A stretch of DNA of 64,000 nt, taken from contig NZ_WIAY01000003.1 in assembly GCF_009467805.1 (NCBI RefSeq), forward strand, positions 310,001 through 374,000, read 5' to 3'. The notes beneath the pieces were generated by a model. It worked only from the letters and a program-made list of their open reading frames with translations, made no database searches and was not told the origin of the DNA. Position 1 is the first letter of the stretch, and each line of letters opens with the position of its first letter. This DNA is from Stenotrophomonas nematodicola (lineage in GTDB: Bacteria; Pseudomonadota; Gammaproteobacteria; Xanthomonadales; Xanthomonadaceae). Below are positions 54,116-64,000 of this stretch, one piece after another. A program made the translations under genes and the position numbers.

Positions 54116-54679
54116 CTACCTAGCGGGCTTCCTATCGAAGTTTGAAGGCGTAATTACGTTTCCGGATGCATAGATCCCGCGATAAGAAATGCTAGCCGGC
54201 GTCACAAGTCGACCAAGCCTCAGGTGACAGAATTTGACGCCTGGGTACAGCACTATTACGTCTCTCGAAACATTCACTATCTCGAATGTAACTATGGACG
54301 GACGATCGGCACCATACGTGGCTGCGACATGATTCGAACCGAGGTTGAGCGAGAGTCCGATACGGGCGTAACACGATAAGACGCTCAACTCGCCGAACAA
54401 GGAAGAGCCCAGGCGTATTCTTTCCACCGATTTCGCCAAGATTAGAGTGTTAGGATGCACTGCGTATCCATTCTCCCCAATTACGGCAGATTCATAGAGA
54501 TCCGACGTATCAGTCTTTCTCGTGTCGACCGTAGCCGGAGCGCCAGTTCGAACAAGAATTGCCGGAGACAGCCTCAGCAAGTAGCTGCATGGCCTCATGC
54601 ACTCATCATGAAATCCCTCCATTTCGAGCTGGCCTTCTTGCAGCTCCCGACGAATATCCTCGTTGCTTAGTATGGTCAT
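54116..54679 (-). CDS. dCTP deaminase/dUTPase-fold protein
   Basis: The 187-residue protein has the Dcd-type fold. It starts ILSNEDIRRELQEG, then PCSYLLRLSPAI, HPNTLILAKSVERI and FGELSVLSCYARIGLSL. The S...AR(I)GL segment matches the Ser and Arg of the Dcd active site, and FEIVNVS supplies the catalytic Glu; four extra residues lie between them compared with E. coli Dcd. It should deaminate dCTP or hydrolyse dUTP-like substrates. Related deaminases starve phage of dCTP. It is the last gene of an operon with the kinase-like and Nudix genes; ATGA overlaps link all three. Confidence 0.78.
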   Translation of the reverse strand: MTILSNEDIRRELQEGQLEMEGFHDECMRPCSYLLRLSPAILVRTGAPATVDTRKTDTSDLYESAVIGENGYAVHPNTLILAKSVERIRLGSSLFGELSVLSCYARIGLSLNLGSNHVAATYGADRPSIVTFEIVNVSRDVIVLYPGVKFCHLRLGRLVTPASISYRGIYASGNVITPSNFDRKPAR

Positions 54680-55401
54680 CTCTCCACCACAGTAGAAAAG
54701 CAGAAATCCTCATGATCACCAAGTAGCACAGGCGCGCTAGGAGACCTAATTGACACTCGATAGGTGGCTTCCCGAATTATCTCAATCGCCGTGGAGGTAA
54801 TTATGTAGCTCCCAACACCGCGCCCTTCATGGCGAGCGGCGCGCCTCTTAAGGTCGTCGATACTCCATCGAGTCACCAAAGTATCCTGCTCAAAACCTAT
54901 CGTGTAACGTGGCGCACGAGTCTTGAAAAGAATCAGTTGACTTGCCGATGTGAGCCTTGCCACATCAGCAGCCAGGTCATCGGTCGTAGGGTGGGCAGCC
55001 GATGGCTCCACAAATAGCAGCTTTTTCTGGCAGATCAGAGCCTCTGAGGCAATCTCGTCTATCGGTATCTGTCGCTCATTGACGTCCACGCCATTTGCCG
55101 TTGCGAATGCGCAAATGACTGATTGCAATGTAGCGATCTGGCGCCGCGCGCATGCACTAAATTCCGCAACTGAAAGACCGAGATCCTTCGCGAGATTTGT
55201 ATAGAGGTGTGTTCCAAGTCCACCCGATATTATTACAAATCGCTGTGCTGAATCAGCGCTAGCGATCTCTAGGATTAGACGCTTGTAGAACGAGGCATCG
55301 ATGCGTAACTCTCGGTAGGCTAGCCATGCAATTTCTGACTTTGGGCCGGACTCTATCATCCCGGCACCTGGCAACCGCAAAACGACAACTGGCCGAATCA
55401 T
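54676..55401 (-). CDS. Amino-acid-kinase-fold protein, UMP-kinase-like
   Basis: The 241-residue protein resembles archaeal-type UMP kinases of the amino acid kinase superfamily. It begins RPVVVLRLPGAGM (the first nucleotide-binding loop, with Arg-Leu-Pro-Gly in place of Lys-x-Gly-Gly), then RFVIISGGLGTHLY (second glycine loop), and ends with TTDDLAADVARLTSASQLIL and FKTRAPRYTIGF. The catalytic lysine of the first loop seems replaced, so it may bind nucleotides without classic kinase activity. It lies in the middle of the Nudix-kinase-deaminase operon; both of its ends overlap neighbours by 4 bases. The start is ATG at 55401. Confidence 0.6.
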   Translation of the reverse strand: MIRPVVVLRLPGAGMIESGPKSEIAWLAYRELRIDASFYKRLILEIASADSAQRFVIISGGLGTHLYTNLAKDLGLSVAEFSACARRQIATLQSVICAFATANGVDVNERQIPIDEIASEALICQKKLLFVEPSAAHPTTDDLAADVARLTSASQLILFKTRAPRYTIGFEQDTLVTRWSIDDLKRRAARHEGRGVGSYIITSTAIEIIREATYRVSIRSPSAPVLLGDHEDFCFSTVVER

Positions 55402-57161
55402 CGGATCATTTCCAGCTTGCGGAGCACGCCAACTGCGCCATCCGTTAAGCGTTCCTCCCAATCTTGCAGTTCCACCAAAGGCACCCACTCATGGTGATCA
55501 ACCTCAGAAGCGTCGGTCCGAATTCGAGACACATCGACCTCACACCTGAAGACGAACCATATATGTGCTGCTGCGCCGTGCCGACATGAATCTGCCAGTT
55601 CGAACGGTGCGCATGCGAGTGTGGCAGCCTGCGGAGATACACCCAGCTCCTCTAGGCTTTCCCGAGCGATAGCTTCCGAAGGCCCCTCGCCGTGTTCAAC
55701 ATGGCCAGCCATTATGCTGTACTTGCCGTAATAGAACGCATCAGCTTTCTTGATAAGCAATATCGCACCCGCATCAATGCATATCATTCCGACAGAGATG
55801 TGTGCAGTACCTTTGGCAGTCTGGAGCTGGGCCAAGTGCTGATCCGATGCTATGAGATGCTCCAGCTTTCTTAATCGTGAGATTACATCGCGCAAGATCT
55901 CGGCGGACAGCGAGGACTTTGCCTTCGCTTCGATCCTTGGCCCGAATTGACAAAGATCATTGGCTGACAGACCAATTGAAACTAGATGTACCGCCAACTC
56001 ACTGAGGACCCTATTCTTAAGACATTCAAAATCAGCGCGACTTGTTGCTACAGATAGCACTAGCTTGTTCGCCTCGAGACTCTGAAGATCGCGAGCAACT
56101 TCTCGAACGAACTCCCCGCGATCCGAATCTAGACCAAACCGATAGAGATTGTTCTGGAAGGAGAGCGATCCGGGCTGGAGCTGAACATACTGATTGACTT
56201 CTAAAAGGCGCACTTTGATGCCAGGGTAGCGCTGAGTGAAGAGCTTAATTCTGACCTTGTCCGGACCACCCAGCTTAATAAGCGAATTTAGCGCTGACAA
56301 AACACTAATCACTCGCCGCACGTGGTCTGCGGCACGGTGGACCACACCGTCATCTGAAGTAACAACCTGCGAAAAATTCGTACAAAAGTTCGGATTCTCG
56401 TACTCAACATCTAGAGATTGCAGCGCGCGGTGAGACAACATCAAAGGCGAGCAAATGTAGAAGGATATCGATTCGACGCTACCCATTACCCCTCTTAGCT
56501 GATCCAAGAAGTCCTTTGACAGCTGGGAAGTAGTGGTGAATAGATGAACTCTTTCAGAATTTGATTGGCCAATCTTTCCGATTAGGTCTACATCGGAAAC
56601 AGTTCGAAGATCATCCCCAATCACATACCCATCAACGTTTGCACATTCTTCTACACGCCTTCGAACGGATGGGAAGTCGGATGAAGCTCTTCCAAGAAGA
56701 TACAGCCGATAGTCCTTCCAGCTTGTTGCGCGCCTTGCGAGCTCTTTGAGATGAGCAAAGTTCAGTCCAGCTTCCGATTGCAGGCCACCTTTCCGCTGAA
56801 GCGCGAGCAGCAGTGCCGCTGAAGCAGCGGGCGAGGCACGCTCGACCACCGCCTTCGTAAACACGTTCGACCTAAAGTAGATGGTCCGGATGACCCAAGA
56901 AAAACGACTATAAACGGTAGGAGTCTGGTGGCGGAAATAGCTCAGCACTGCCACGCGCGCAAGTAGGGCACCCGGTTTCAACGGATTACCGAAAGATTCC
57001 GATTTAAATATAAGCTTAAACAAAATCTCCGTTAGCAGCGAAAGAAGCACACTTCCCACAAGTGACCTAAACCAGGCGTATCCATCCCAGTAGCTGTAGG
57101 CAAGATAAAACGCTAGTGCGCCGATGATCACTGAGATTGTATGTCTGGCACCTCTGGACAT
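55398..57161 (-). CDS. Membrane-anchored protein with C-terminal Nudix hydrolase domain
   Basis: The 587-residue protein has two N-terminal membrane helices (about 9-25 and 32-52). A long middle region of unknown fold follows (about 60-450), with alternating strands such as ERVHLFTTTSQLSKDFLDQL (to 20 residues) and KVRIKLFTQRYPG. A Nudix domain closes the protein (about 455-580). The Nudix box is complete: G, HVEHG, E, GPSEAIA, RE, SL, EE, LGV. It hydrolyses a nucleoside diphosphate-X substrate at the inner face of the membrane. It is the first gene of a three-gene operon. Low GC and codon use unlike the core genes suggest transfer. The start at 57161 has GAGGGCAAGG upstream. Confidence 0.8.
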   Translation of the reverse strand: MSRGARHTISVIIGALAFYLAYSYWDGYAWFRSLVGSVLLSLLTEILFKLIFKSESFGNPLKPGALLARVAVLSYFRHQTPTVYSRFSWVIRTIYFRSNVFTKAVVERASPAASAALLLALQRKGGLQSEAGLNFAHLKELARRATSWKDYRLYLLGRASSDFPSVRRRVEECANVDGYVIGDDLRTVSDVDLIGKIGQSNSERVHLFTTTSQLSKDFLDQLRGVMGSVESISFYICSPLMLSHRALQSLDVEYENPNFCTNFSQVVTSDDGVVHRAADHVRRVISVLSALNSLIKLGGPDKVRIKLFTQRYPGIKVRLLEVNQYVQLQPGSLSFQNNLYRFGLDSDRGEFVREVARDLQSLEANKLVLSVATSRADFECLKNRVLSELAVHLVSIGLSANDLCQFGPRIEAKAKSSLSAEILRDVISRLRKLEHLIASDQHLAQLQTAKGTAHISVGMICIDAGAILLIKKADAFYYGKYSIMAGHVEHGEGPSEAIARESLEELGVSPQAATLACAPFELADSCRHGAAAHIWFVFRCEVDVSRIRTDASEVDHHEWVPLVELQDWEERLTDGAVGVLRKLEMIR

Positions 57162-57272
57162 CCTTGCCCTCTTCGCAACGCTAACTGAGTTTCAAGATAG
57201 TACACGAGAGTTGGGAAAAGCCATTCGACTTGACGAAAAATTCGCTTCTCACTGGAGAGTGCTAGCCAAAAG

Positions 57273-57302
57273 AAAGGGGTAGTCAAAGACCACCCCTTTT
57301 TT
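57273..57302. terminator. Terminator of aceE
   Basis: Two 12-base arms (AAAGGGGTAGTC and GACCACCCCTTT, one mismatch) with a 3-base loop are followed by TTT on the plus strand, and by TCTTTT when read on the minus strand. It lies 18 bases downstream of the aceE stop codon on the minus strand, so its main role is to end aceE transcription. The Nudix operon, transcribed on the same strand, begins just past it at 57161. Confidence 0.85.
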
Positions 57303-57319
57303 GAAATTTATCGCCTATG

Positions 57320-60007
<2,688 letters not shown>

Positions 60008-60449
60008 TTGCGCTCCCATGACCGCACGCACGCGCGCGACTGTTTTAGATTTCTAGCCGCAAAGTGTAGCGCACGATAGGCTTTGCGCACTTCGCTACGC
60101 CTGCGTATGGAAGGGCGCGGGGCTGTCCTGGCGGACAGTGCGCGACAGCGCGCGGAGGGCGGCAAGCAGGTTCCACACGCACGCTGAGCATCGGCGAAGG
60201 CGATGACACGGCGGCGACGGGAGGACACCGCTGGACAGGCCGCACGCGGGGAATGGCTGTTTTTCAGGCATGCGGCGGGTGTGGGTGGGCCGGGCCCGTG
60301 GCCGGTGGGGCGTTGGCGGCCACCGTGGAACCTGGCGCGTGATGGGTTGCCCGCGTCCACTGTTCCATCAGACACACGCACCGTCGCACGGCCGAATGAG
60401 CTGAACGCATCCCTGCCGCGCGTGCGCCACTGCTGGCTTGCCGAAGGTT

Positions 60450-60463
60450 TTCGATATATCGTT
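60450..60463. promoter_or_regulatory. PadR operator, distal copy
   Basis: TTCGATATATCG followed by TT: near-perfect palindrome identical in its core to the copy at 60475-60488. The two centres are 25 bases apart, suiting two regulator dimers. The pair lies directly upstream of padR and is the likely autoregulatory operator. Confidence 0.8.
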
Positions 60464-60474
60464 CCGCCACTTCA

Positions 60475-60488
60475 TTCGATATATCGAA
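60475..60488. promoter_or_regulatory. PadR operator, proximal copy
   Basis: TTCGATATATCGAA is a perfect 14-base palindrome ending one base before the padR start codon. With the copy at 60450-60463 it forms a tandem operator. Binding here would block the ribosome-site region and promoter. Confidence 0.85.
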
Positions 60489-60992
60489 ATGACCTCTGCC
60501 CGCGATCTCGACCGCCCTGCCCGCCCACTGACCGCCCGGCCCCTCAGCCGTGGCGACCTGCGGCTGCTGGTGCTGTCACTGCTGGCGGAGCAGCCGCGCC
60601 ACGGGTACGAGCTGATCCAGCTGATCAGTGACATGTTCGTGCGGGCTTATACGCCGAGCGCAGGCTCGATCTACCCGGTGCTGGCGCAGTTCGAGACGGC
60701 TGGCTGGGTGAACGCGGTGGAGGATGGCGGGCGCCGGCGGTATCGCCTGAGCGCGCTGGGCCAGACCCACCTGGCCGCCGAGCGCGAGGAGGTGGACGCG
60801 GCGTTGCAGCGCGTGCGCCACAGCGCGCGGGCGATCACCAAGGCCAACCTGCCGCCGGTGGTGCGCGAGGCGCTGCGCGAGCTCAAGCATGCGCTCGGCC
60901 TGTGCCACGGGCGCTGGCAGGACGACAGCGCCGCCGAGGTGGCGCAGGCCCTGCGCGAGGCCGCCGCGCGGGTGCGCGAGCAGGCGCGTTGA
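60489..60992 (+). CDS. PadR family transcriptional regulator
   Basis: The 167-residue protein has a PadR winged helix (residues 20-95: LVLSLLAEQPRHGYELIQLI, AYTPSAGSIYPVLAQFETAG, VEDGGRRRYRLSALG) and a helical C-terminal dimerisation region. PadR proteins are usually ligand-released repressors. The ATG at 60489 follows two TTCGATATATCG-type palindromes, its probable operators. It lies 93 bases upstream of the siderophore-interacting protein gene on the same strand and probably controls it. Confidence 0.92.
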   Translation: MTSARDLDRPARPLTARPLSRGDLRLLVLSLLAEQPRHGYELIQLISDMFVRAYTPSAGSIYPVLAQFETAGWVNAVEDGGRRRYRLSALGQTHLAAEREEVDAALQRVRHSARAITKANLPPVVREALRELKHALGLCHGRWQDDSAAEVAQALREAAARVREQAR

Positions 60993-61085
60993 TCCCCCTT
61001 CTTCTTTCACGACCCAGCCAGCCTCCGCCCGCCAGGTCCACCCTCCCCTTCGCCGCCGCTGCGGCACCGAAACAGGATTGCTCCG

Positions 61086-61883
61086 ATGGCTCTGCATGAA
61101 CACCGACTGCTCCGTCATACCGTGAAGTTCCGCCCGCTGCAGGTGCTGCGCACCGAGGAAATCAGCCCGTGCATGCGCCGGGTGATCGTGGGCGGCGAGG
61201 CGCTGGCCGGCTTCGATTCGCCCTCGCCGGATGACCACGTGAAGCTGTTCTTCCCCAATGCGGAAGGCCAGTTCGTGGTGCCGACGATGACGCCGGAAGG
61301 CCCGCGCTACCCCGAAGGCCAGGTGCCGTCGCCGGCCCGCGACTACACGCCGCGCTGGTGGGACCTGGAGGCCGGGGAGCTGGCGCTGGACTTTGTGATG
61401 CACGGGCATGGGGTGGCGTCGAGCTGGGCCGCCAATGCGCAGCCAGGCGATGCGATTGCGGTGGGCGGGCCGCGGGGTTCGCATATGACCGCGCAGGATT
61501 TCGACACCTATGTGCTGATCGGCGATGAGACGGCGCTGCCGGCGATTGGTCGCTGGCTGGAGACGCTGCCGGTGACGGCGCAGGCCGATGTGTATATCGA
61601 GATTCCCGAATCGGCCGACCGCCAGGCACTGCCTGAGGACGACCGCATCCGGGTGTCGTGGCTGGAGCGCAATGGCTTCGATGCGGTCAGCAGTACGCTG
61701 CTGGAGGACGTGCTGACCGATTTCGAGACGCCCGACGGCGACACGTTCTACTGGATCGCGGCCGAATCGCGCCGGGCCCGGATGATGCGCAAGTACATCG
61801 AGGGCCATCTGGGGGTGCCGAAGGCGTGGATCCGCTCGACCGGTTACTGGAAGGCCCACGCCGACGAGCACGACGGCGACTGA
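61086..61883 (+). CDS. Siderophore-interacting protein (ferric reductase, SIP/ViuB family)
   Basis: The 265-residue flavoprotein reduces ferric siderophores in the cytoplasm with NAD(P)H to release iron. The FAD-binding motif is RDYTPRWWD (about residue 80), followed by DFVMHGHGVASSWAANAQPG. The NAD(P)H-binding half has YVLIGDETALPAIGRWL and TFYWIAAESRRARMMRKYI. The C-terminal STGYWKAH is typical of SIP proteins. It lies downstream of padR, in the same direction; iron- or ligand-dependent control by PadR is inferred. The start at 61086 (MALHEHRLL) is preceded by TTGCTCCG with no strong ribosome site. Confidence 0.92.
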   Translation: MALHEHRLLRHTVKFRPLQVLRTEEISPCMRRVIVGGEALAGFDSPSPDDHVKLFFPNAEGQFVVPTMTPEGPRYPEGQVPSPARDYTPRWWDLEAGELALDFVMHGHGVASSWAANAQPGDAIAVGGPRGSHMTAQDFDTYVLIGDETALPAIGRWLETLPVTAQADVYIEIPESADRQALPEDDRIRVSWLERNGFDAVSSTLLEDVLTDFETPDGDTFYWIAAESRRARMMRKYIEGHLGVPKAWIRSTGYWKAHADEHDGD

Positions 61884-61940
61884 GCCGCGACGGGCACCGG
61901 CCGCGGATGCGACAATCGCATTTTGGGCCGGTGCCTTTCC

Positions 61941-62372
61941 ATGCAAGCAGTTTCTCCTTCGGCACTGGCCGACCTGATCGACCGTGCCGAGCGCGCCGAC
62001 GCCCCGCTGGATGCCGCGCTGGTGGCGCTGGCACCGTCGGTGGGCGGCAATGTGGCGCCGCTGCGTGCGGCGCTGGTGCCGCTGGCGCAGTCGCAGTTGG
62101 CGCTGGTGAAGGCCAATGCCGATATCGCGCTGGTAGCCGATGAGCTGCGCCGCTACCAGAAGTACGCGCTTCCCGGAAAGCCGAGCCTGCAGATCGTGCA
62201 GTTGCGCAAGCAGCAGGCAACGGTGAAGCAGGCGGCGCTGATCGCGCGGCAGAATTACGCGCAGGCCACCCATGCATTCCTGCGCGACAGCGGGCTGACG
62301 GCCCCGGCACGGCGCACCCCGACCGATTTCACCACGCTGTGGCTGGGCAAGGTCGCTGCCGCGCTCGCGTAA
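61941..62372 (+). CDS. Small helical protein of unknown function
   Basis: The 143-residue protein is predicted all alpha-helical, with SALADLIDRAERADAPLDAA, PSLQIVQLRKQQATVKQAAL and ARQNYAQATHAFLRDSG. It has no signal peptide, membrane helix or metal motif, and I recognise no family. The ATG at 61941 is the only methionine close to the coding start. It lies 57 bases downstream of the siderophore-interacting protein gene and immediately upstream of the REP array. Confidence 0.6.
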   Translation: MQAVSPSALADLIDRAERADAPLDAALVALAPSVGGNVAPLRAALVPLAQSQLALVKANADIALVADELRRYQKYALPGKPSLQIVQLRKQQATVKQAALIARQNYAQATHAFLRDSGLTAPARRTPTDFTTLWLGKVAAALA

Positions 62373-62437
62373 AGCACGGCCGCGCCGGGATGTCGGGCGT
62401 AGCGCGATGATGGGCTATCGGTGCCGGAACGGACGGC

Positions 62438-63204
62438 AGCCGAGCAGAGCTCGGCTCTACGGGGCTGGCGCGCGCAGCGCGACGGTGTCGGTGCCGCACC
62501 TGTAGAGCCGGGCTCTGCCCGGCTGTCGCGCGCAGCGCGATGATGGGCTATCGGTGCCGGAACGGACGGCAGCCGAGCAGAGCTCGGCTCTACGGGGCTG
62601 TCGCGCGTAGCGCGGTGGTGTCGGTGCCGCACCTGTAGAGCCGGGCTCTGCCCGGCTGTCGCGCGCAGCGCGATGATGGGCTATCGGTGCCGGAACGGAC
62701 GGCAGCCGAGCAGAGCTCGGCTCTACGGGGCTGTCGCGCGCTGCGCGACGGTGTCGGTGCCGCACCTGTAGAGCCGGGCTCTGCCCGGCTGTCGCGCGCA
62801 GCGCGATGGTGGGCTATCGGTGTCGGAACGGACGGCAGCCGAGCAGAGCTCGGCTCTACGGGGCTGGCGCGCGTAGCGCGATGATGGTGTCGGTGCCGCA
62901 CCTGTAGAGCCGGGCTCTGCCCGGCTGTCGCGCGCAGCGCGATGAAGGGCTATCGGTGCCGGAACGGACGGCAGCCGAGCAGAGCTCGGCTCTACGGAGC
63001 TGGGGCGCGTAGCGCGATGATGGTGCCTGCCGCACCTGTAGAGCCGGGCTCTGCCCGGCTGTCGCGCGCAGCGCGATGAAGGGTTAGCGGTGCCGGAACG
63101 GACGGCAGCCGAGCAGAGCTCGGCTCTACGGGGCTGGCGGGCGCAGCGCGATGGTGGGTTATCGATGCCGGAACGGACGGCAGCCGAGCAGAGCTCGGCG
63201 CTAC
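62438..63204. repeat. Array of twelve GTAG-type REP (SMAG-like) palindromes in alternating orientation
   Basis: The array has seven 23-base elements in minus orientation, starting at 62438, 62571, 62704, 62837, 62973, 63107 and 63182, and five in plus orientation at 62502, 62635, 62768, 62904 and 63038. Each reads GTAG, an 8-base arm (AGCCGAGC or AGCCGGGC), TCT, and the complementary arm. Pairs alternate with a period of 133-136 bases, and the spacers (GTCGCGCGCAGCGCGATG- and CGGTGCCGGAACGGACGG-type) repeat as well. The last copy is degenerate (one mismatch). This matches the S. maltophilia SMAG family; the RAYT at 33654 is a possible mobiliser. Between 62373 and 63200 there is no gene. Confidence 0.93.
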
Positions 63205-63986
63205 GGGGCTGGTGGGGTGCGGCGCCAGTTGAAGCGGTGGGCCAGCCATATTTCGAGCAGCACCAGCGCCATGACGATGAGCAGCGGGAGCAGCAGGCCC
63301 AGGTACAGGCCGGGCATCATGGAGCTGAGCTGTGCTTTGAGCAGGCGGATCACGCCTTGGGTGTGCAGCAGTTCGTTCATGCGCATGCCGAGGGCTTCGC
63401 GGAAGACGGCCTTGTCCACGCCGGTACGGCCGGCCTGCTTGGCCAGGCTGTCTTCGACCCATTCGGACATCAGTGCGCCGCGCAGGCGCTGCAGGCCGCC
63501 GCGCGTCCAGCGCATCACCCAGCCTTCGCCCTGCAGGTACTCGGCACCCGGCAACGGGTGGTCGGTGAGGTAGGCATCCACGGCGTCGCGGGCAACCTCA
63601 TGCACGGTGGCATCGCTGCGCATGAGGGCGGCCAAGGACTGGTCGTCGAGCGAGCGCTCGAACTCCTGCTGCCAGTCGCCGACCAGCGTCTGCAGGTGGG
63701 GCTGGAAGTGGTCGATCTGTTTGTAGAGGGCGCGCTGCGCGCCTGCGGCGAAGCCGAGCTGCAGGCCGGTGAAGGCGAAGAACAGGGGCAGTACGACGAC
63801 GTAACTGGCGATCAACCAGTGATGCCAACGGCGCTGGCGTGCGAGCCAGCGGCGGCGGCGCAGGGCGAACCAGGTGGCGATGCCGAGCAGCAGGCCGATC
63901 AGTGTGCCGATGACCGCGCCGCCGATCAGGTCGAGCAGGCTGAGGCCGGTCCAGAATTCCATCATCCAGTACTGTGCGTCTTGCAC
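63201..63986 (-). CDS. Multi-helix membrane protein, unknown (N terminus near window edge)
   Basis: The visible 261 residues have membrane helices at about 18-40, 57-79 and 218-243, with a large region between (about 80-215) that is likely periplasmic and helical. It contains FQPHLQTLVGDWQQEFERSL and LLHTQGVIRLLKAQLSSMM. I recognise no family. The start is taken at GTG 63986, but the frame stays open to the window edge and an ATG near 63962 is also possible, so the true N terminus is uncertain. The stop overlaps the last REP element. Confidence 0.6.
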   Translation of the reverse strand: MQDAQYWMMEFWTGLSLLDLIGGAVIGTLIGLLLGIATWFALRRRRWLARQRRWHHWLIASYVVVLPLFFAFTGLQLGFAAGAQRALYKQIDHFQPHLQTLVGDWQQEFERSLDDQSLAALMRSDATVHEVARDAVDAYLTDHPLPGAEYLQGEGWVMRWTRGGLQRLRGALMSEWVEDSLAKQAGRTGVDKAVFREALGMRMNELLHTQGVIRLLKAQLSSMMPGLYLGLLLPLLIVMALVLLEIWLAHRFNWRRTPPAP

Positions 63987-64000
63987 GTAGGCGTCCTTGA

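Larger units (their letters stand above)
60008..60488. other. Divergent region between aceE and padR
   Basis: This 481-base gap holds the aceE promoter and, at its right end, the padR operators described separately. It also contains an inverted repeat near 60122-60138 (CTGTCC, TGGC-type loop, GGACAG). No coding frame is convincing. A PdhR-type site could not be recognised. Confidence 0.4.

Noticed and set aside
40319..57319. Prophage
   Set aside because: No capsid, tail, integrase, terminase or lysis gene is present; the genes are defence, toxin and immunity types.
60576..62273. A 565-residue open frame on the minus strand opposite padR, the siderophore protein gene and the small gene
   Set aside because: It spans three supported genes and has no start or domain evidence.
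62255..62901. Several Arg- and Ala-rich minus-strand frames in the repeat array
   Set aside because: They are translations of the REP repeats and share the same repeated peptide, so they are not genes.
62438..63204. CRISPR array
   Set aside because: Repeats are palindromes in alternating orientation with spacers that are themselves repeated, and there are no cas genes; it is a REP array.

Overview
The window is high-GC gammaproteobacterial chromosome, most likely Stenotrophomonas (Xanthomonadaceae). This rests on a dense array of GTAG-headed REP palindromes of the kind known from S. maltophilia, on the codon style, and on the gene set (M13 and M28 peptidases, ZigA next to a MerC-domain protein, a PadR regulator next to a siderophore-interacting protein, and an aceE homodimeric-type pyruvate dehydrogenase E1). 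No database search was possible, so the genus is an inference.

Positions 1-40300 are mostly ordinary chromosome. They hold the end of a cation/proton antiporter gene, a ygiD-doxX pair with a divergent LysR gene, two c-di-GMP phosphodiesterase-type proteins, M13 and M28 peptidases, a LytS/LytTR-type two-component pair, and an ECF42-type sigma factor with VOC and DGPF (YCII) genes. Further along are an NHL-propeller/M23 fusion, a lytic transglycosylase, a polysaccharide deacetylase, an MFS/serine-hydrolase/LysR cluster, an ABC-F protein, and a zinc-homeostasis pair (zigA and a MerC-domain gene) around a clear Zur-type operator. A REP-associated tyrosine transposase (RAYT) sits between two paralogous lipoprotein genes. 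At 37.4-39.1 kb a PAAR protein, a DUF4123 adaptor and a small secreted protein form a type VI secretion (T6SS) cargo cluster.

Positions 40600-57200 are an accessory island, ending beside aceE, with visibly lower GC towards its right end. In order it holds a KAP-family NTPase; five tandem Imm52-family immunity genes behind one Tox-REase-5 (TseT-like) toxin and one small unknown gene; an orphan ribbon-helix-helix antitoxin; a SymE-type toxin whose start lies in a nested inverted repeat; an HNH endonuclease; an XRE regulator with a C5-cytosine methyltransferase and an Eco29kI-family restriction enzyme; an FRG-domain/DUF262 gene pair; and a convergent three-gene operon. That operon encodes a membrane-anchored Nudix protein, an amino-acid-kinase-fold (UMP-kinase-like) protein and a dCTP-deaminase-like protein, all coupled by 4-base overlaps. 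The FRG-DUF262 pair and the Nudix/kinase/deaminase operon are the best candidates for undescribed anti-phage systems. No integrase, tRNA gene or attachment site was seen.

Positions 57300-64000 return to core genome: aceE with its terminator, a padR gene with two tandem operators, a siderophore-interacting protein, a small unknown gene, a twelve-palindrome REP array, and a membrane protein running up to the window edge.
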